Shown: positions 26,718 through 35,620 of the stretch, piece after piece
Layout of the letters: each line of letters opens with the position of its first letter
How positions within the stretch are numbered: position 1 is the stretch's first letter
Assembly (NCBI GenBank): GCA_965653565.1
Contig: CBFHAI010000036.1
Location: 1 to 43,142, forward strand
Origin: JALCLA01 sp965653565
GTDB taxonomy: Bacteria; Pseudomonadota; Gammaproteobacteria; Xanthomonadales; Xanthomonadaceae
DNA length: 43,142 nt
Direction: 5' to 3'
Notes under the pieces: model-generated
The model's input: the letters and a program-made list of their open reading frames with translations, nothing else
Database searches by the model: none
What the model was told of the DNA's origin: nothing
Program-made: the position numbers and the translations under genes

Positions 26718-29120
26718 TCAGACTCTGGCAGGCTCGCGCTGCCGTTCGGCCAGGCCGTCGCGGACGCGCGCGAGGATTTCCGCCGGCCGCGTCGGTTTCA
26801 GCAGATGCGCATCGAAACCGGCGGCCAGCGCGGCCGCCACATCGCTCGCCGCGCCCAGGCCGCTGTAGGCGATCAGCACCGGCGTCGAGCCCCACTGCCG
26901 GCGCAGGAATTCCGCCACGCGATGGCCGTTCCACGGCTCCGGCAAACCGATGTCGCAGATCACCGCATCGACGCGCTGCGTCTGCGCGTAGCCGACCGCC
27001 GCATCGCCGGAATAGACCGCCACCGCCTCGAAGCCGCTGGCGCGCAGCAAAGCGGCCAGCGCATTGGCATGATCGACCACATCGTCGACCACCAGCACTT
27101 TCGCCCCGTTGCCGCCGGCGACCGGCTCGCTGCGCTTGTCGACCGGCGCCGGTATCGGCATCTTGCCGGGCGGCAGGCGCACCTCGAAAACCGCGCCGCC
27201 GCCGATTTCGTTGTACGCACGCACCTCGCCGCCGTGCAGGCCGGTGAGTTGCGACACCACGGCCAGACCCAGTCCGAGGCCGCGGTCGCGCCAGCCGGCG
27301 TCCTGCACGAAAGGTTCGAACATGCGCGCCACCACCGCGGGCGGAATGCCGTGGCCTTCGTCGCGCACGCTCAGCACGCGCTGCCGGTTTTCGATGCGCA
27401 CCGATACATACACATTGCCGCCATTGACGGTGGCCTTCAAAGCATTGGTGACGAGGTTGTCGGCGATCTGCCGCACGCGCGCCACGTCGGCGTGCAGCGG
27501 CACCGGATAGTCGGCCCGGCGGCAATGCAGTTGCGTGCCCTGGGCGCGGGCGCGTTCGGCGAAATCCTCGCACACCGCGCTCACCAGGTCGTTCAAATCG
27601 CAGGGCTCGATGCGCAGCTGGATCTTGCCCTGCGTGATGCGCGAAATGTCGAGCAGATCGTCGACCATGCGATGCAGTTGCTGGGTCTGACGCTGGATTG
27701 CGCGCGCCAGTTCGCCCTTGGCATCGGCATCGCGGCCTTCGGCCAGCAGATAGGCGTTGGTGCTCAGCACGGCGAGCGGATTGCGCAGTTCGTGGCTGAG
27801 CGTGGCGAGGAACGCCTGGGTCTTGCTCTGCGCGCGCAGCAGCACGTCCTGCGCCTGTTTCTGGTCTTCGATGTCGGTGAAGCCGCCATACCAGCGGCGC
27901 GATTCGTCGTCGTTGCCGACCGGCACCGCGCGCAGCACGTGCCAGCGATACGTGCCGCCGGCCGCGCCGAGCAGGCGCACTTCGGCGGTGAATTCTTCGC
28001 CCTGTTCGATCGCCGCGGCGAAGCGCTCGATCACCGCCGCGCGATCGTCCGGATGGAAGGCGACGGTCCAGTCGTCGTGCAGGCGCAGGCCGGTGTAATC
28101 CGACCAGCGCCGATTGAAATAAACGATGGCGCCGGCCGCGTCGGCAATCCACACCAGATGCGGCGTGCTTTCGGCGAGCGCCATGTATTCCTGCGTGCGC
28201 TGCAGCAACTCGCGCTCGATCTGTTTGCGCTCGGTGTGGTCGAAACACATCACGACGCAGCCTTGTACGCGGCCGTAGGCATCGGCATCCGGCGAGACGG
28301 TGGCGAACACCCAGCGCGGACCGAGCGCGGGATGCGCCTGCGGCCATTCGACCTGCGCGGCGCGGCCCGCCATCGCTTGCAGCAGGCCGGCTTCGAGCGC
28401 GGCAGTGGCATCGGCCGGCAACACTTCGTCGATGCGCAGCCCGCGCGGCGGCCCGGACTGCAGATTCCATTCGCGGAACGCGCGATTGACCCAGCGCAGC
28501 CGCCGATCCGGCTGCACGTAGGCGATGCGCGCCGGCATGGTGTCGAGGATCAGGCGCAACTCGTCTTTCGCGCGCTCCAGATCGTCGAGCGCCTGGCGCC
28601 GGTCGTGGATATCGCGGATGCCGACGATCCATTGGCAGGCGCTGTAGTGATCGGCCTCGGCCTGCGCATCGGGCAGCCCGACCACGCGCAGCGCGACATG
28701 GCGGAAAGCGTTCTTGCCGTGCCGCAGCCGCAGCTCGCTCTCGCGCGTGCGGCCGCCGACACGCACGCGCGCCATCAGGCGCAGCGCGCGACGGCGATCG
28801 GCCGGATGCACCGCCCACAGCAGATCGCGCACGCGGCGCGCGGCGCGCTGCAGGCCGACGAAGCCGCCCCAGCCGAATTCGAAGGCCACGCTGCCATCGT
28901 TTTCGATGTGCAGGATGATCGCGCTCGAAGCCTCGGCCAGGCGGCGGAAACGCGTTTCGCTGTCGGCCAGCGCGCGCTGCCGTTCGACCTGTTCGGTGAT
29001 GTCGACCGCATGCACGATGACGCCGTCGCAATGCGAGGCATCGCGCCAGCGCGGCTGGTAGTGCGCATCGAAATGCAGGGTGCGGCCGTCGCGCGCCAGC
29101 AGCGTGACGGTATCGGCCAC
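26718..29120 (-). CDS. hybrid sensor histidine kinase, C-terminal part after a frameshift
   Basis: These 800 residues carry PAS domains (the conserved ends are in VHAVDITEQVERQ, VVGIRDIHDRRQ, MCFDHTERKQIE and GGFTDIEDQKQ), then HisKA with phospho-acceptor His443 in ATLSHELRNPLAVL, HATPase with NLVTNALKA, VRDEGHGIP and GLGLGLAVV, and a C-terminal receiver with Asp723 in AVICDIGLPE and Lys in HLLKPT. The frame opens upstream of the GTG at 29120 with residues VARCAAGEA, which continue the PAS domain of the upstream part, so this is one gene split by one extra base near 29147. It would be made alone only if the GTG is used. It is last in an operon with an NtrC-type regulator. Confidence 0.8.
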   Translation of the reverse strand: MADTVTLLARDGRTLHFDAHYQPRWRDASHCDGVIVHAVDITEQVERQRALADSETRFRRLAEASSAIILHIENDGSVAFEFGWGGFVGLQRAARRVRDLLWAVHPADRRRALRLMARVRVGGRTRESELRLRHGKNAFRHVALRVVGLPDAQAEADHYSACQWIVGIRDIHDRRQALDDLERAKDELRLILDTMPARIAYVQPDRRLRWVNRAFREWNLQSGPPRGLRIDEVLPADATAALEAGLLQAMAGRAAQVEWPQAHPALGPRWVFATVSPDADAYGRVQGCVVMCFDHTERKQIERELLQRTQEYMALAESTPHLVWIADAAGAIVYFNRRWSDYTGLRLHDDWTVAFHPDDRAAVIERFAAAIEQGEEFTAEVRLLGAAGGTYRWHVLRAVPVGNDDESRRWYGGFTDIEDQKQAQDVLLRAQSKTQAFLATLSHELRNPLAVLSTNAYLLAEGRDADAKGELARAIQRQTQQLHRMVDDLLDISRITQGKIQLRIEPCDLNDLVSAVCEDFAERARAQGTQLHCRRADYPVPLHADVARVRQIADNLVTNALKATVNGGNVYVSVRIENRQRVLSVRDEGHGIPPAVVARMFEPFVQDAGWRDRGLGLGLAVVSQLTGLHGGEVRAYNEIGGGAVFEVRLPPGKMPIPAPVDKRSEPVAGGNGAKVLVVDDVVDHANALAALLRASGFEAVAVYSGDAAVGYAQTQRVDAVICDIGLPEPWNGHRVAEFLRRQWGSTPVLIAYSGLGAASDVAAALAAGFDAHLLKPTRPAEILARVRDGLAERQREPARV

Positions 29121-29147
29121 GGCCTCGCCCGCCGCGCAGCGCGCGAC

Positions 29148-30114
29148 CGATATGGCGTTCGTCGAGCAGATGGCGGCGCGCGCTCTCGCCCGCCGCTTCG
29201 AGCCGTTCGCGCAGTTCGAACCCGGCCTGCGCGGCGCGCCGATTGGCCAGCACCACGCAGGCGCCCTCGTCGAGGTACACCACCACCGCCGGCATCTCGT
29301 CGATGATCGCCTGCAGCAACTGCTGGTTCTGCGTCACCTGGGCGTCGGCTTCGCGGCGCGCCTGCAGCGAGCGCCGCAGCGCGCTCACATCCTGCAGGCA
29401 CACGACGAAGCCGGCATGCCCCAGCATGCCGGCGGAGGTCGGCAGCGTGGCCACGGTGCCGCTCACCGGCGTATGGGCGGAACGCTGCGACACCACGTCG
29501 AGTTCGTCCGGCAACATGTCGCGGCCGCGGGCGCGGCGCGCGATCTCGAGCGGATCGACCGGCTGCCCGGTGCGCGAACGATGGAACTGCGCGACGCCGC
29601 CGAGCGGCTGGCCGAGCCGGCGCTCGTCGAGGTCGAGCAGCATCTGGGCGCGCTCGTTGTAGTACTCGAGCGCGCCGTGTTCGTCGGTGACGAGCACGGC
29701 ATCGGCGACGTTGTCGAGGATGCGCGCATAACGTTCGCGCTGCGCGGTGACCAGTTCGGTGGCGCGCCGCAAGGTGCAGGTGATGCCCGCCGCCAGCAGG
29801 CAGGTGCCGAACATCAGCACGAAGGCGGCGATATCGGCGGCCTTCCACGCGCCCTCGCTGCCGCCCAGCCACGGAAACGGCAGCAGCAGGAAGCCGACGA
29901 TGCAGGTGGCGGTGGCCGCCAGGATGCCGCCGACCCAGGCCGCCACGATGACGGTGATCAGATACAGCGGCGGCGCGATCGCCGCGCTCAGTTCCTCCGG
30001 CAGCAGCAGGCGGATCGCGAAGGCCGCGGCCAGCACCACGCCGGCATTGAGGAAGGCGGTCGCCGACGGGCGCTCGTCGAAGATGCGGCGTTCGAAGAAG
30101 CGGTAGTGCGGCAC
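29148..30114 (-). CDS. hybrid sensor histidine kinase, N-terminal membrane part (frameshifted)
   Basis: About 322 residues are in frame before the shift. Four membrane helices come first (LNAGVVLAAAFAIRLLL, LYLITVIVAAWVGGIL, TCIVGFLLLPFPWL, AFVLMFGTCLLAAGI), then a PAS domain beginning RYARILDNVADAVLVTDEHG and a second from QLLQAIIDEMPAVVVYLDEG. At LLDERHI the sense of the PAS domain moves to the next frame (VARCAAGEAVADTVTLL) across a GG at 29147-29148. Beyond that the original frame yields only arginine-rich nonsense to a stop at 26653. The GTG start is 10 bases after the small H-box-like gene. Either a sequencing or assembly error or a real mutation explains it; the two-base run is not a slippery site. 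Confidence 0.7.
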
Positions 30115-30124
30115 GACGCTTCGC

Positions 30125-30664
30125 CTAATCGGGCGAAGTCAGCGCAGCCAGCTGTTTCAAGGCCTTCACGCTGCGATCGACGGCGTTTTCCAGATCGTTG
30201 GCGAACACGCGCAGATCGGGCGACAACTGCGGCCCGGTGATGACGGCCGAGGTCATCACGACGGAATTGAGCCCGTTGCGCAACGCATGGATGGCCTCGC
30301 GCGTTTCCGCGCGCGCCGGGCCGGCCGGATGCGGCAAGCGTTCGCTCAGCCGCCAGGCCAGACGGCACAGCGCGAAGGCGATCACCAGCAGCGGGTCGCT
30401 TTCATCGATGCGCTGCTCGAGCGCCAGCAACAATGCGATCGGCGGCCCCTCGCGCACATGCAGCCGCACCAGCCAGCCGCGCGCGTGGATCGGATCGAAG
30501 TCGGGCGTCGCCGCCAGCACGCGGGTGGCGGCGTCGAGCCGATCGGTCCATTCGGTTTCCGCGGCCAGCGGCAAGCCGTCGACCAGCGCCAGTCCCTGCG
30601 GCGAGAGCGCACCGAGCAGGCCGTGCAGCCGGCCCAACCACTGCGCCAGCGCGTCGCGGCCCAT
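30125..30664 (-). CDS. small protein with an H-box-like histidine motif, between regulator and kinase
   Basis: The 179-residue protein starts MGRDALAQWLGRLHGLLGAL. The middle (WLVRLHVREGPPIALLLALEQRIDESDP) is not recognised. Near the C-terminus the segment EAIHALRNGLNSVVMTSAVI (His126) resembles the phospho-accepting H-box of histidine kinases, where HxxRNxLxxxxM is typical, and is followed by ANDLENAVDRSVKALKQL, a helix that could pair with it as in a DHp dimer. There is no ATPase domain. It starts two bases after the regulator stop and ends 10 bases before the kinase start, so it belongs to the same signalling path. A phosphotransfer or anti-kinase role is inference. Confidence 0.65.
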   Translation of the reverse strand: MGRDALAQWLGRLHGLLGALSPQGLALVDGLPLAAETEWTDRLDAATRVLAATPDFDPIHARGWLVRLHVREGPPIALLLALEQRIDESDPLLVIAFALCRLAWRLSERLPHPAGPARAETREAIHALRNGLNSVVMTSAVITGPQLSPDLRVFANDLENAVDRSVKALKQLAALTSPD

Positions 30665-30666
30665 GC

Positions 30667-32034
30667 TCAGTGTCCGACTTCCGGAACGCCCGGGTCCTTC
30701 GAGGTGCTCGACTGCTGATACTTGGCCAGCCGGTTGTAGATGGTCTTGACGCTGATGCCGAGCGCACGTGCCGCGCGCGTCTTGTCGTCGCCGAAGAAAT
30801 CGAGCGTCTTCATCAGCATGCGGCGTTCGATCTCGTCGAACGTCATGCCGACCGCCACCGTGATCGAACTCGGGGTCTCGTCGAGCGGCGCGTTGATGCG
30901 GAAATCGCTCAGCGGATCGCTGATGGTGTCGCCGCGCGCCATGATATAGGCGCGCCCCACCACATTGCGCAGTTCGCGGATATTGCCCGGCCACGGGAAA
31001 CGCGTGAGCTGTTCGAGCGCGGCATTGGTGAAGGATTTCTTGCCGCCGTAGCGCTCGTTCAAACGCGCCAGGAACAGATTGGCGAGCGGCGCCACGTCGT
31101 CGGTGCGCTCGCGCAGCGGCGGCACCACGATCGGGAATTCGCCGAGACGGTAGAACAGGTCTTCGCGCAGCTTGCTGTCGGACACCGCGCGATTCACCGG
31201 GCAATTGGTGGCCGCGATGATGCGCGCATCGACCGGAATGTCCTCGGTGCCGCCGACGCGGCGGATGGTGCGGTTCTCCAGCGCGCGCAGCAGATGCACC
31301 TGCAGATGGATCGGCATTTCGGTGACTTCGTCGAGGAACAGCGTACCGCCCTTGGCCTGTTCGAAGTAACCGGTGTGACGCGCCGAGGCGCCGGTGAAAC
31401 TGCCGCGCTCGTGGCCGAACAACTGGCTCGCGAGCAATTCCGGCGCGACCGCACCGCAGTTGAGCGCGACGAATTCGCCGCTGCGCCCACTGGTGGCGTG
31501 GATCGCCCGTGCGACGAGTTCCTTGCCGACGCCGCTCTCGCCCTGCACCAGCACCGAGGCATCGGTGGGGCCGACGCGTTCGATCTGCGTGATGATGGTG
31601 CGCAGCGACTGCGAATTGCCGACCAGCCCGTGCCAGCCGCCTTCCGCCGCCGGCGGCGGCAGCGCGCGCAATTGTGCGGTGCGTTCGAGCAGGTTGCGGT
31701 ACTGCACCGGCTCGATCGGCTTGACGAGGTAGTCGAGCAGCGGGGTCTTGAAGGCGCGGATCGCCGATTCCACGGTCGGGTGTCCGGTCACCAGCACGAT
31801 CTGGGTGCGTGCGATATCGCAGCGCTCGATCAGATCCAGGCCCGAGCCGTCGGGCAACGACAGATCGATCAGCGCCAAGTCGAAGGTGCCGCGTTCCAGG
31901 CGCGCCGTCGCCTGCTCGATGGTGCCGGCGACGGTGATATCGAAATGTACCGAGCGCGCGATTTCCGCCGCTGCTCGTACGAAACCCACGTCATCGTCGA
32001 CGATGAGGAGGGAGGGATTTGTGGCAAGACCCAT
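30667..32034 (-). CDS. NtrC-family sigma-54-dependent response regulator
   Basis: The 455-residue protein has a receiver (about 8-120, phospho-acceptor Asp57 in LALIDLSLPDG, conserved Lys in YLVKPIEP), an AAA+ domain (about 138-370) and a Fis-type helix-turn-helix (TRAARALGISVKTIYNRLAKY). The AAA+ part has Walker A GESGVGKE, the sigma-54 contact loop as GSFTGA in place of GAFTGA, Walker B GGTLFLDEV and the PWPGNIRELRN arm. GSFTGA is a tolerated variant in some activators. AAGGGA precedes the ATG. It heads an operon with the H-box-like protein and the hybrid kinase. It is the only sigma-54 activator in the window and so a candidate for the ten promoter sites described here. Confidence 0.93.
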   Translation of the reverse strand: MGLATNPSLLIVDDDVGFVRAAAEIARSVHFDITVAGTIEQATARLERGTFDLALIDLSLPDGSGLDLIERCDIARTQIVLVTGHPTVESAIRAFKTPLLDYLVKPIEPVQYRNLLERTAQLRALPPPAAEGGWHGLVGNSQSLRTIITQIERVGPTDASVLVQGESGVGKELVARAIHATSGRSGEFVALNCGAVAPELLASQLFGHERGSFTGASARHTGYFEQAKGGTLFLDEVTEMPIHLQVHLLRALENRTIRRVGGTEDIPVDARIIAATNCPVNRAVSDSKLREDLFYRLGEFPIVVPPLRERTDDVAPLANLFLARLNERYGGKKSFTNAALEQLTRFPWPGNIRELRNVVGRAYIMARGDTISDPLSDFRINAPLDETPSSITVAVGMTFDEIERRMLMKTLDFFGDDKTRAARALGISVKTIYNRLAKYQQSSTSKDPGVPEVGH

Positions 32035-32143
32035 AGCCCGCTTTCCCTTGGTTTTTGATCGGCCCCGAATCGTGCAACGAGCCCAAGACCGCGAGCGTTA
32101 AAAAATTGTTGGAACCCTGCAAAGCGTGAATTTTTTACACGAT

Positions 32144-32158
32144 AACTCCGGCGGAGTT
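32144..32158. promoter_or_regulatory. 15-base dyad upstream of the NtrC-type operon
   Basis: AACTCCG and CGGAGTT form seven-base arms around a single G, within an unusually AT-rich 251-base gap (32035-32285). It is 110 bases upstream of the regulator start and 128 bases beyond the DedA-rhodanese stop. On the minus strand TGTAAAAAATT follows. It could be an operator or a terminator; I see no clear promoter or gene in this gap. Confidence 0.35.
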
Positions 32159-32285
32159 CGGTAGAACAACAAGATATCCATCTGATTTTTCTTTGAATTC
32201 TTTATCAGCCACCCGCCGGAAAATTTTTCGTTCGACCGTGCCGTGGAATCGTCTCCGGCGCAATGATCGGCCTTGCGGGGCGGGA

Positions 32286-33236
32286 TTAGCGGCCGCCGTG
32301 AGGCGCCGCCAGGCTGCGATCGACCGGAAAGCCGCTCGCCACCCAGGCATCGAAACCGCCTTCGAGCGGCCGCACCTTCCGGAAGCCGCGCCGACGCAAT
32401 TCGAGCGCCAGCAGCGCCGCCGAGGCTTCGTTCGGGCAATCGCAATAGACGATCACCTCGGTAGCCTGCGTGTCGCCCGGCCGCTCGTGCATCGATTGCC
32501 GATCGGTCAGTGTCGCGCCCGGAATCCAGCCATCGGCATCCCGATTGGCCGGCGTGCGGATGTCGAGGATCAGCGGCGCGCGTCCGGCATCGATCAACTC
32601 GCGCAGTTCGCTCACCGGAATGCGCGCCATGCGGATCTGCTGCAGGAAGCGCTTGCGATTCCACCACTTCCACGCCACGAACAGCGCGATGCAGGCGAGC
32701 AGGAACGGCAGCGCATAGCGACCGAAGGCTTCCAGCGTCAACAGCACTTCGTTCACCGCCTGGTGGAACACCACGCCCAGCGCCACCGCGATGCCAGCCC
32801 ACAGCATCGCGCCCAGGCCGTCGAAGAACACGAAGCGCAGCACCGGCGTGCGCGTTTCGCCGGCCAGCGTCGTCGCCACCGCCGCGAAACCGGGCACGAA
32901 CTTCGCCACCATCAGCGATGGCGCGCCCCAGCGCGCGTAGATGCCGCGCGTTTGCGAGACGCAGGAATCGGGCGACAGCGACAGGCGGCACATCAATCGC
33001 AATAGCCGCGCACCGAGGCGCCGCCCGCCGGCGAACCAGAGCAGATCGGCGAGCAGCGCCGCGAGCGTCGCCACGATCAGGATCGGCCACACGCTTTCGT
33101 GCTGAGCGTAGGCCAGCGCAGTGGTGACGATGATCGGCGGATAGGCCGGCACCGGAATGCCGCCCTGGTCGAGCAGCACGCTGACGAATACCACCAGCAG
33201 GCCGTAGGTTTCGATCAGATGCAGCAGCAGATCCAC
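32286..33236 (-). CDS. DedA-family membrane protein fused to a rhodanese domain
   Basis: The 316-residue protein starts with a DedA/VTT membrane domain of about 200 residues: GLLVVFVSVLLDQGGIPVPAYPPIIV, then GGRRLGARLLRLMCRLSLSPD, RWGAPSLMVAKFVPGFAAVATTLAGETR and several more helices. DedA proteins are proton-dependent transporters or flippases of undecaprenyl phosphate and phospholipids. From about residue 208 a cytoplasmic rhodanese domain follows, with LILDIRTPA and the loop VIVYCDCPNEASA; Cys265 or Cys267 could carry sulfur. The fusion is known in several proteobacteria but its purpose is not understood. The domain boundary follows the basic WKWWNRKRF stretch. Confidence 0.85.
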   Translation of the reverse strand: MDLLLHLIETYGLLVVFVSVLLDQGGIPVPAYPPIIVTTALAYAQHESVWPILIVATLAALLADLLWFAGGRRLGARLLRLMCRLSLSPDSCVSQTRGIYARWGAPSLMVAKFVPGFAAVATTLAGETRTPVLRFVFFDGLGAMLWAGIAVALGVVFHQAVNEVLLTLEAFGRYALPFLLACIALFVAWKWWNRKRFLQQIRMARIPVSELRELIDAGRAPLILDIRTPANRDADGWIPGATLTDRQSMHERPGDTQATEVIVYCDCPNEASAALLALELRRRGFRKVRPLEGGFDAWVASGFPVDRSLAAPHGGR

Positions 33237-33297
33237 GCCGGCTCCCGGGTTTCGTCGCAGTGTCGAGTCTGTCGCGCGCGGCCGGGTGCGTCCAGCG

Positions 33298-35424
33298 TCA
33301 GTCGAAGCTCTTCGTGGCGCTGATGCCGATGCTCCAGCCGCGTCCCGGCGCGGGTTCGAAGTAGCGGCCGTTGGCGTCGTTGACGATCACCGAACCGATG
33401 ATGTCGCGATCGAACAGATTGTCGAGTCGCGCGAAGCTGCGCCATTCGAGGCCGGCGCCGCGGAAACGCTTTTCGACGCCGAGATCGAACGAGGCGTAGG
33501 ACGGCGCGAACGCCGAGTTGGCATCGTCGGCGAAAACGCGATCGACGTAGCGGCCTTCGAACAGCACATCGATATCGGGCGTTGCGATCCAGCGCAACTC
33601 GGCCCAGGCGAAATTGCGCGCCAGGCCCGGGATATGGCGGCCGGCTTCGATCAGGCGATCGCCGGCGCCGCAATCGGCGCCCTCACACAGCGAAAAATCG
33701 CGGCGATAACGCGCATCGAGCCAGGTGTAGTTGGCGGCGTAGCGGAACCGGTCGCCGAGTTCGCCGGCCGCTGCGAATTCAAAACCGCGCCGGCGCGACA
33801 GCCCCGCGTTGGCGAACACGCTGCGGCCGCCCTGATTGGACGCGACCACGAGTTCGTCGCGCGTACGGCTTTCGAACAAGGCGGCTGAATAGCGATGCCG
33901 ATCGCTGCGCGCGCGCAAACCGATTTCGACGTTGTCGCTGGTGGCCGCATCGAGGCCATCGTTCAAGCCCGAAGCGCCATCGTTGCGATAGGCCAGTTCG
34001 GCGAAGGTCGGCGTTTCGAACCCGCGGCCGGCATTGGCGTAGACGCTCAGCGTAGGCGTGACGCGTAGCAGCGCGCCGATCACCGGCGACGTCGCCTGGT
34101 AATCGAGTTCGCCGCTGTCGTCGGGATTGCCGGCGGCGATATAGCGATCCGCGGAGGCGAATTCGACGTCGCTGCGCCTCACGCCGGCATTGAAATGCCA
34201 GCGCGGCGAGGCCTGCCAGCCCAGTTGCAGATACTGGTCGAAACTCTCCACGCGATTGTCTTCGTCGCGCCTCAGCGCGCCGACCACGCCGAGGCGATCG
34301 CCGACGAAGTTCTCGAACCCGCGGCGGCGTTCGTCGGCGGTTTCGTTCGCGATTCCCGCAGTGAAGGTGAGCGGCTGATCGAACAGCGTGCGGTCGAGGC
34401 TCCAGCGCAGATCGGCGCCGCGGTAGTCGCGATCCAGATCGATCGCGCCGCCGCCGCTGGTCGGGCTCGATTGCGCCGCGACCGGCACGGTGAGCATTTG
34501 CGTGGTCTGGCGCGCGCCGCCGTAAGCGACGAAGGTCAGCTGCTGCGAAGCGTCGAAACGATGCTCGATGCGGCCGCCGAGTTGCGATTGTTCGACCGTT
34601 TTTCGCGCATCGAAACGCAGCGCGTTCGGGCTCGATGCGCGGCGGTCGCCAGCCAGTTCGGCGCGGGTGAGACCCTGTGGATCCTGCGCGTCGAGCTCGA
34701 TGCCGTTGCCGATCAGTTGATAGCTGGTGTCGGCACCGAGTTCGCCGCGCGACTGCACCTGCCAGGTCTGGCGCGATGCCTCGCTGTGGTTGCGGTAGCC
34801 GTCGCTGTCGAGGTTCGCCGCGTCCAGCCGATAGCCGGCCCCACCGTCGCGGCGCCACGGCCCGCGCAGCGAAACCGATTCGCGCTGCACGCCGTTCGCC
34901 GCCGCGACCAAGCCGGCCGCGAATTCGCTGCGCGCCGGCGGCGGCGCGCTGAAGATTTCGATCACCCCGCCGGAGGCATTGCCGTAGAGCGCGGAGAACG
35001 GACCGCGCAGCACTTCGATGTGATCGGCGGCTTCCAGCGCGAAATGCGAAACCTGGCCCTGCCCGTCCGGCATCGAGGCCGGAATGCCATCGCTATAAAG
35101 CCGCACGCCGCGCACGCCGAAGGTGGCCCGCGCACCGAAACCGCGGATCGAAATCTGCAGATCCTGCGCCTGGTTCTGCCGATCGCGCGCCACCACGCCG
35201 GGCACGCGCTGCAAGGATTCGGACAGTTGCAACTGCGGTCGTGCGCGGGCGATTTCCTCCGCGTCGATACGATCGATCGCGGCCGGCACGACGAGCGCGT
35301 CATCGGCGCTGCGCGTGCCGATCACGACGATCTGCTGCATCGGCTCGGCCGGCGTCTGCGCGACGGCGACGATCGGCGCGAGCGCCGCGGCGATGGAAAC
35401 GGACAGTACGAGCGGGCGTGTCAT
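33298..35424 (-). CDS. TonB-dependent outer-membrane receptor
   Basis: The 708-residue protein starts with a signal peptide (LVLSVSIAAALAPIVAVAQ), then a TonB-box-like IVVIG near residue 34, a plug domain (about 45-165: SESLQRVPGVVARDRQNQAQ, SIRGFGARATFGVRGVRLYSDGI, HIEVLRGPFSALYGNASGGVIEI) and a 22-strand barrel with the YANAGRGFETPTFAELAY signature. The FGVRGVRLYSDGIP plug matches PepSY/FecA-like or vitamin and siderophore receptors without telling the substrate. A small hairpin abuts the start codon and no Shine-Dalgarno is visible. The chain ends in SFD, one residue past the usual terminal Phe. No transporter or regulator partner is adjacent. Confidence 0.9.
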   Translation of the reverse strand: MTRPLVLSVSIAAALAPIVAVAQTPAEPMQQIVVIGTRSADDALVVPAAIDRIDAEEIARARPQLQLSESLQRVPGVVARDRQNQAQDLQISIRGFGARATFGVRGVRLYSDGIPASMPDGQGQVSHFALEAADHIEVLRGPFSALYGNASGGVIEIFSAPPPARSEFAAGLVAAANGVQRESVSLRGPWRRDGGAGYRLDAANLDSDGYRNHSEASRQTWQVQSRGELGADTSYQLIGNGIELDAQDPQGLTRAELAGDRRASSPNALRFDARKTVEQSQLGGRIEHRFDASQQLTFVAYGGARQTTQMLTVPVAAQSSPTSGGGAIDLDRDYRGADLRWSLDRTLFDQPLTFTAGIANETADERRRGFENFVGDRLGVVGALRRDEDNRVESFDQYLQLGWQASPRWHFNAGVRRSDVEFASADRYIAAGNPDDSGELDYQATSPVIGALLRVTPTLSVYANAGRGFETPTFAELAYRNDGASGLNDGLDAATSDNVEIGLRARSDRHRYSAALFESRTRDELVVASNQGGRSVFANAGLSRRRGFEFAAAGELGDRFRYAANYTWLDARYRRDFSLCEGADCGAGDRLIEAGRHIPGLARNFAWAELRWIATPDIDVLFEGRYVDRVFADDANSAFAPSYASFDLGVEKRFRGAGLEWRSFARLDNLFDRDIIGSVIVNDANGRYFEPAPGRGWSIGISATKSFD

Positions 35425-35444
35425 GCGGGCATTCTAGAGCCCGC
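35425..35444 (-). promoter_or_regulatory. hairpin directly before the TonB receptor start
   Basis: GCGGGC and GCCCGC arms surround ATTCTAGA and end exactly at the start codon on the minus strand. It takes the place of a Shine-Dalgarno sequence and could hide the start site. Confidence 0.35.
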
Positions 35445-35477
35445 GAGTGGCGGTGATTCTGCGTTTGTTGGATGGGG

Positions 35478-35614
35478 CCGGGAATCGGGAATCGGGAGAA
35501 GAGCAAAGCTCGCATCCCGCCGGCCTTTCTCCCGACTCCCGGCTCCCGATTCCCGCTGTGGGAGAAGAGCAACGCTCGCGTCTCGCCGGCTTTTCTCCCG
35601 ATTCCCGATTCCCG
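35478..35614. repeat. GGGAATC heptamers and a 62/55-base tandem duplication
   Basis: GGGAATC units on the plus strand (35479-35493) precede two similar tandem units at 35494-35555 and 35560-35614. Each unit starts GGGAGAAGAGCAA, goes through GCTCGC and CGCCGGC and ends in C-strand heptamers (CTCCCGATTCCCG). The second unit lacks one heptamer, giving a seven-base length difference. They fill the gap between the TonB receptor and the alpha-CTD-like orphan. Confidence 0.8.
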
Positions 35615-35620
35615 TTACGC

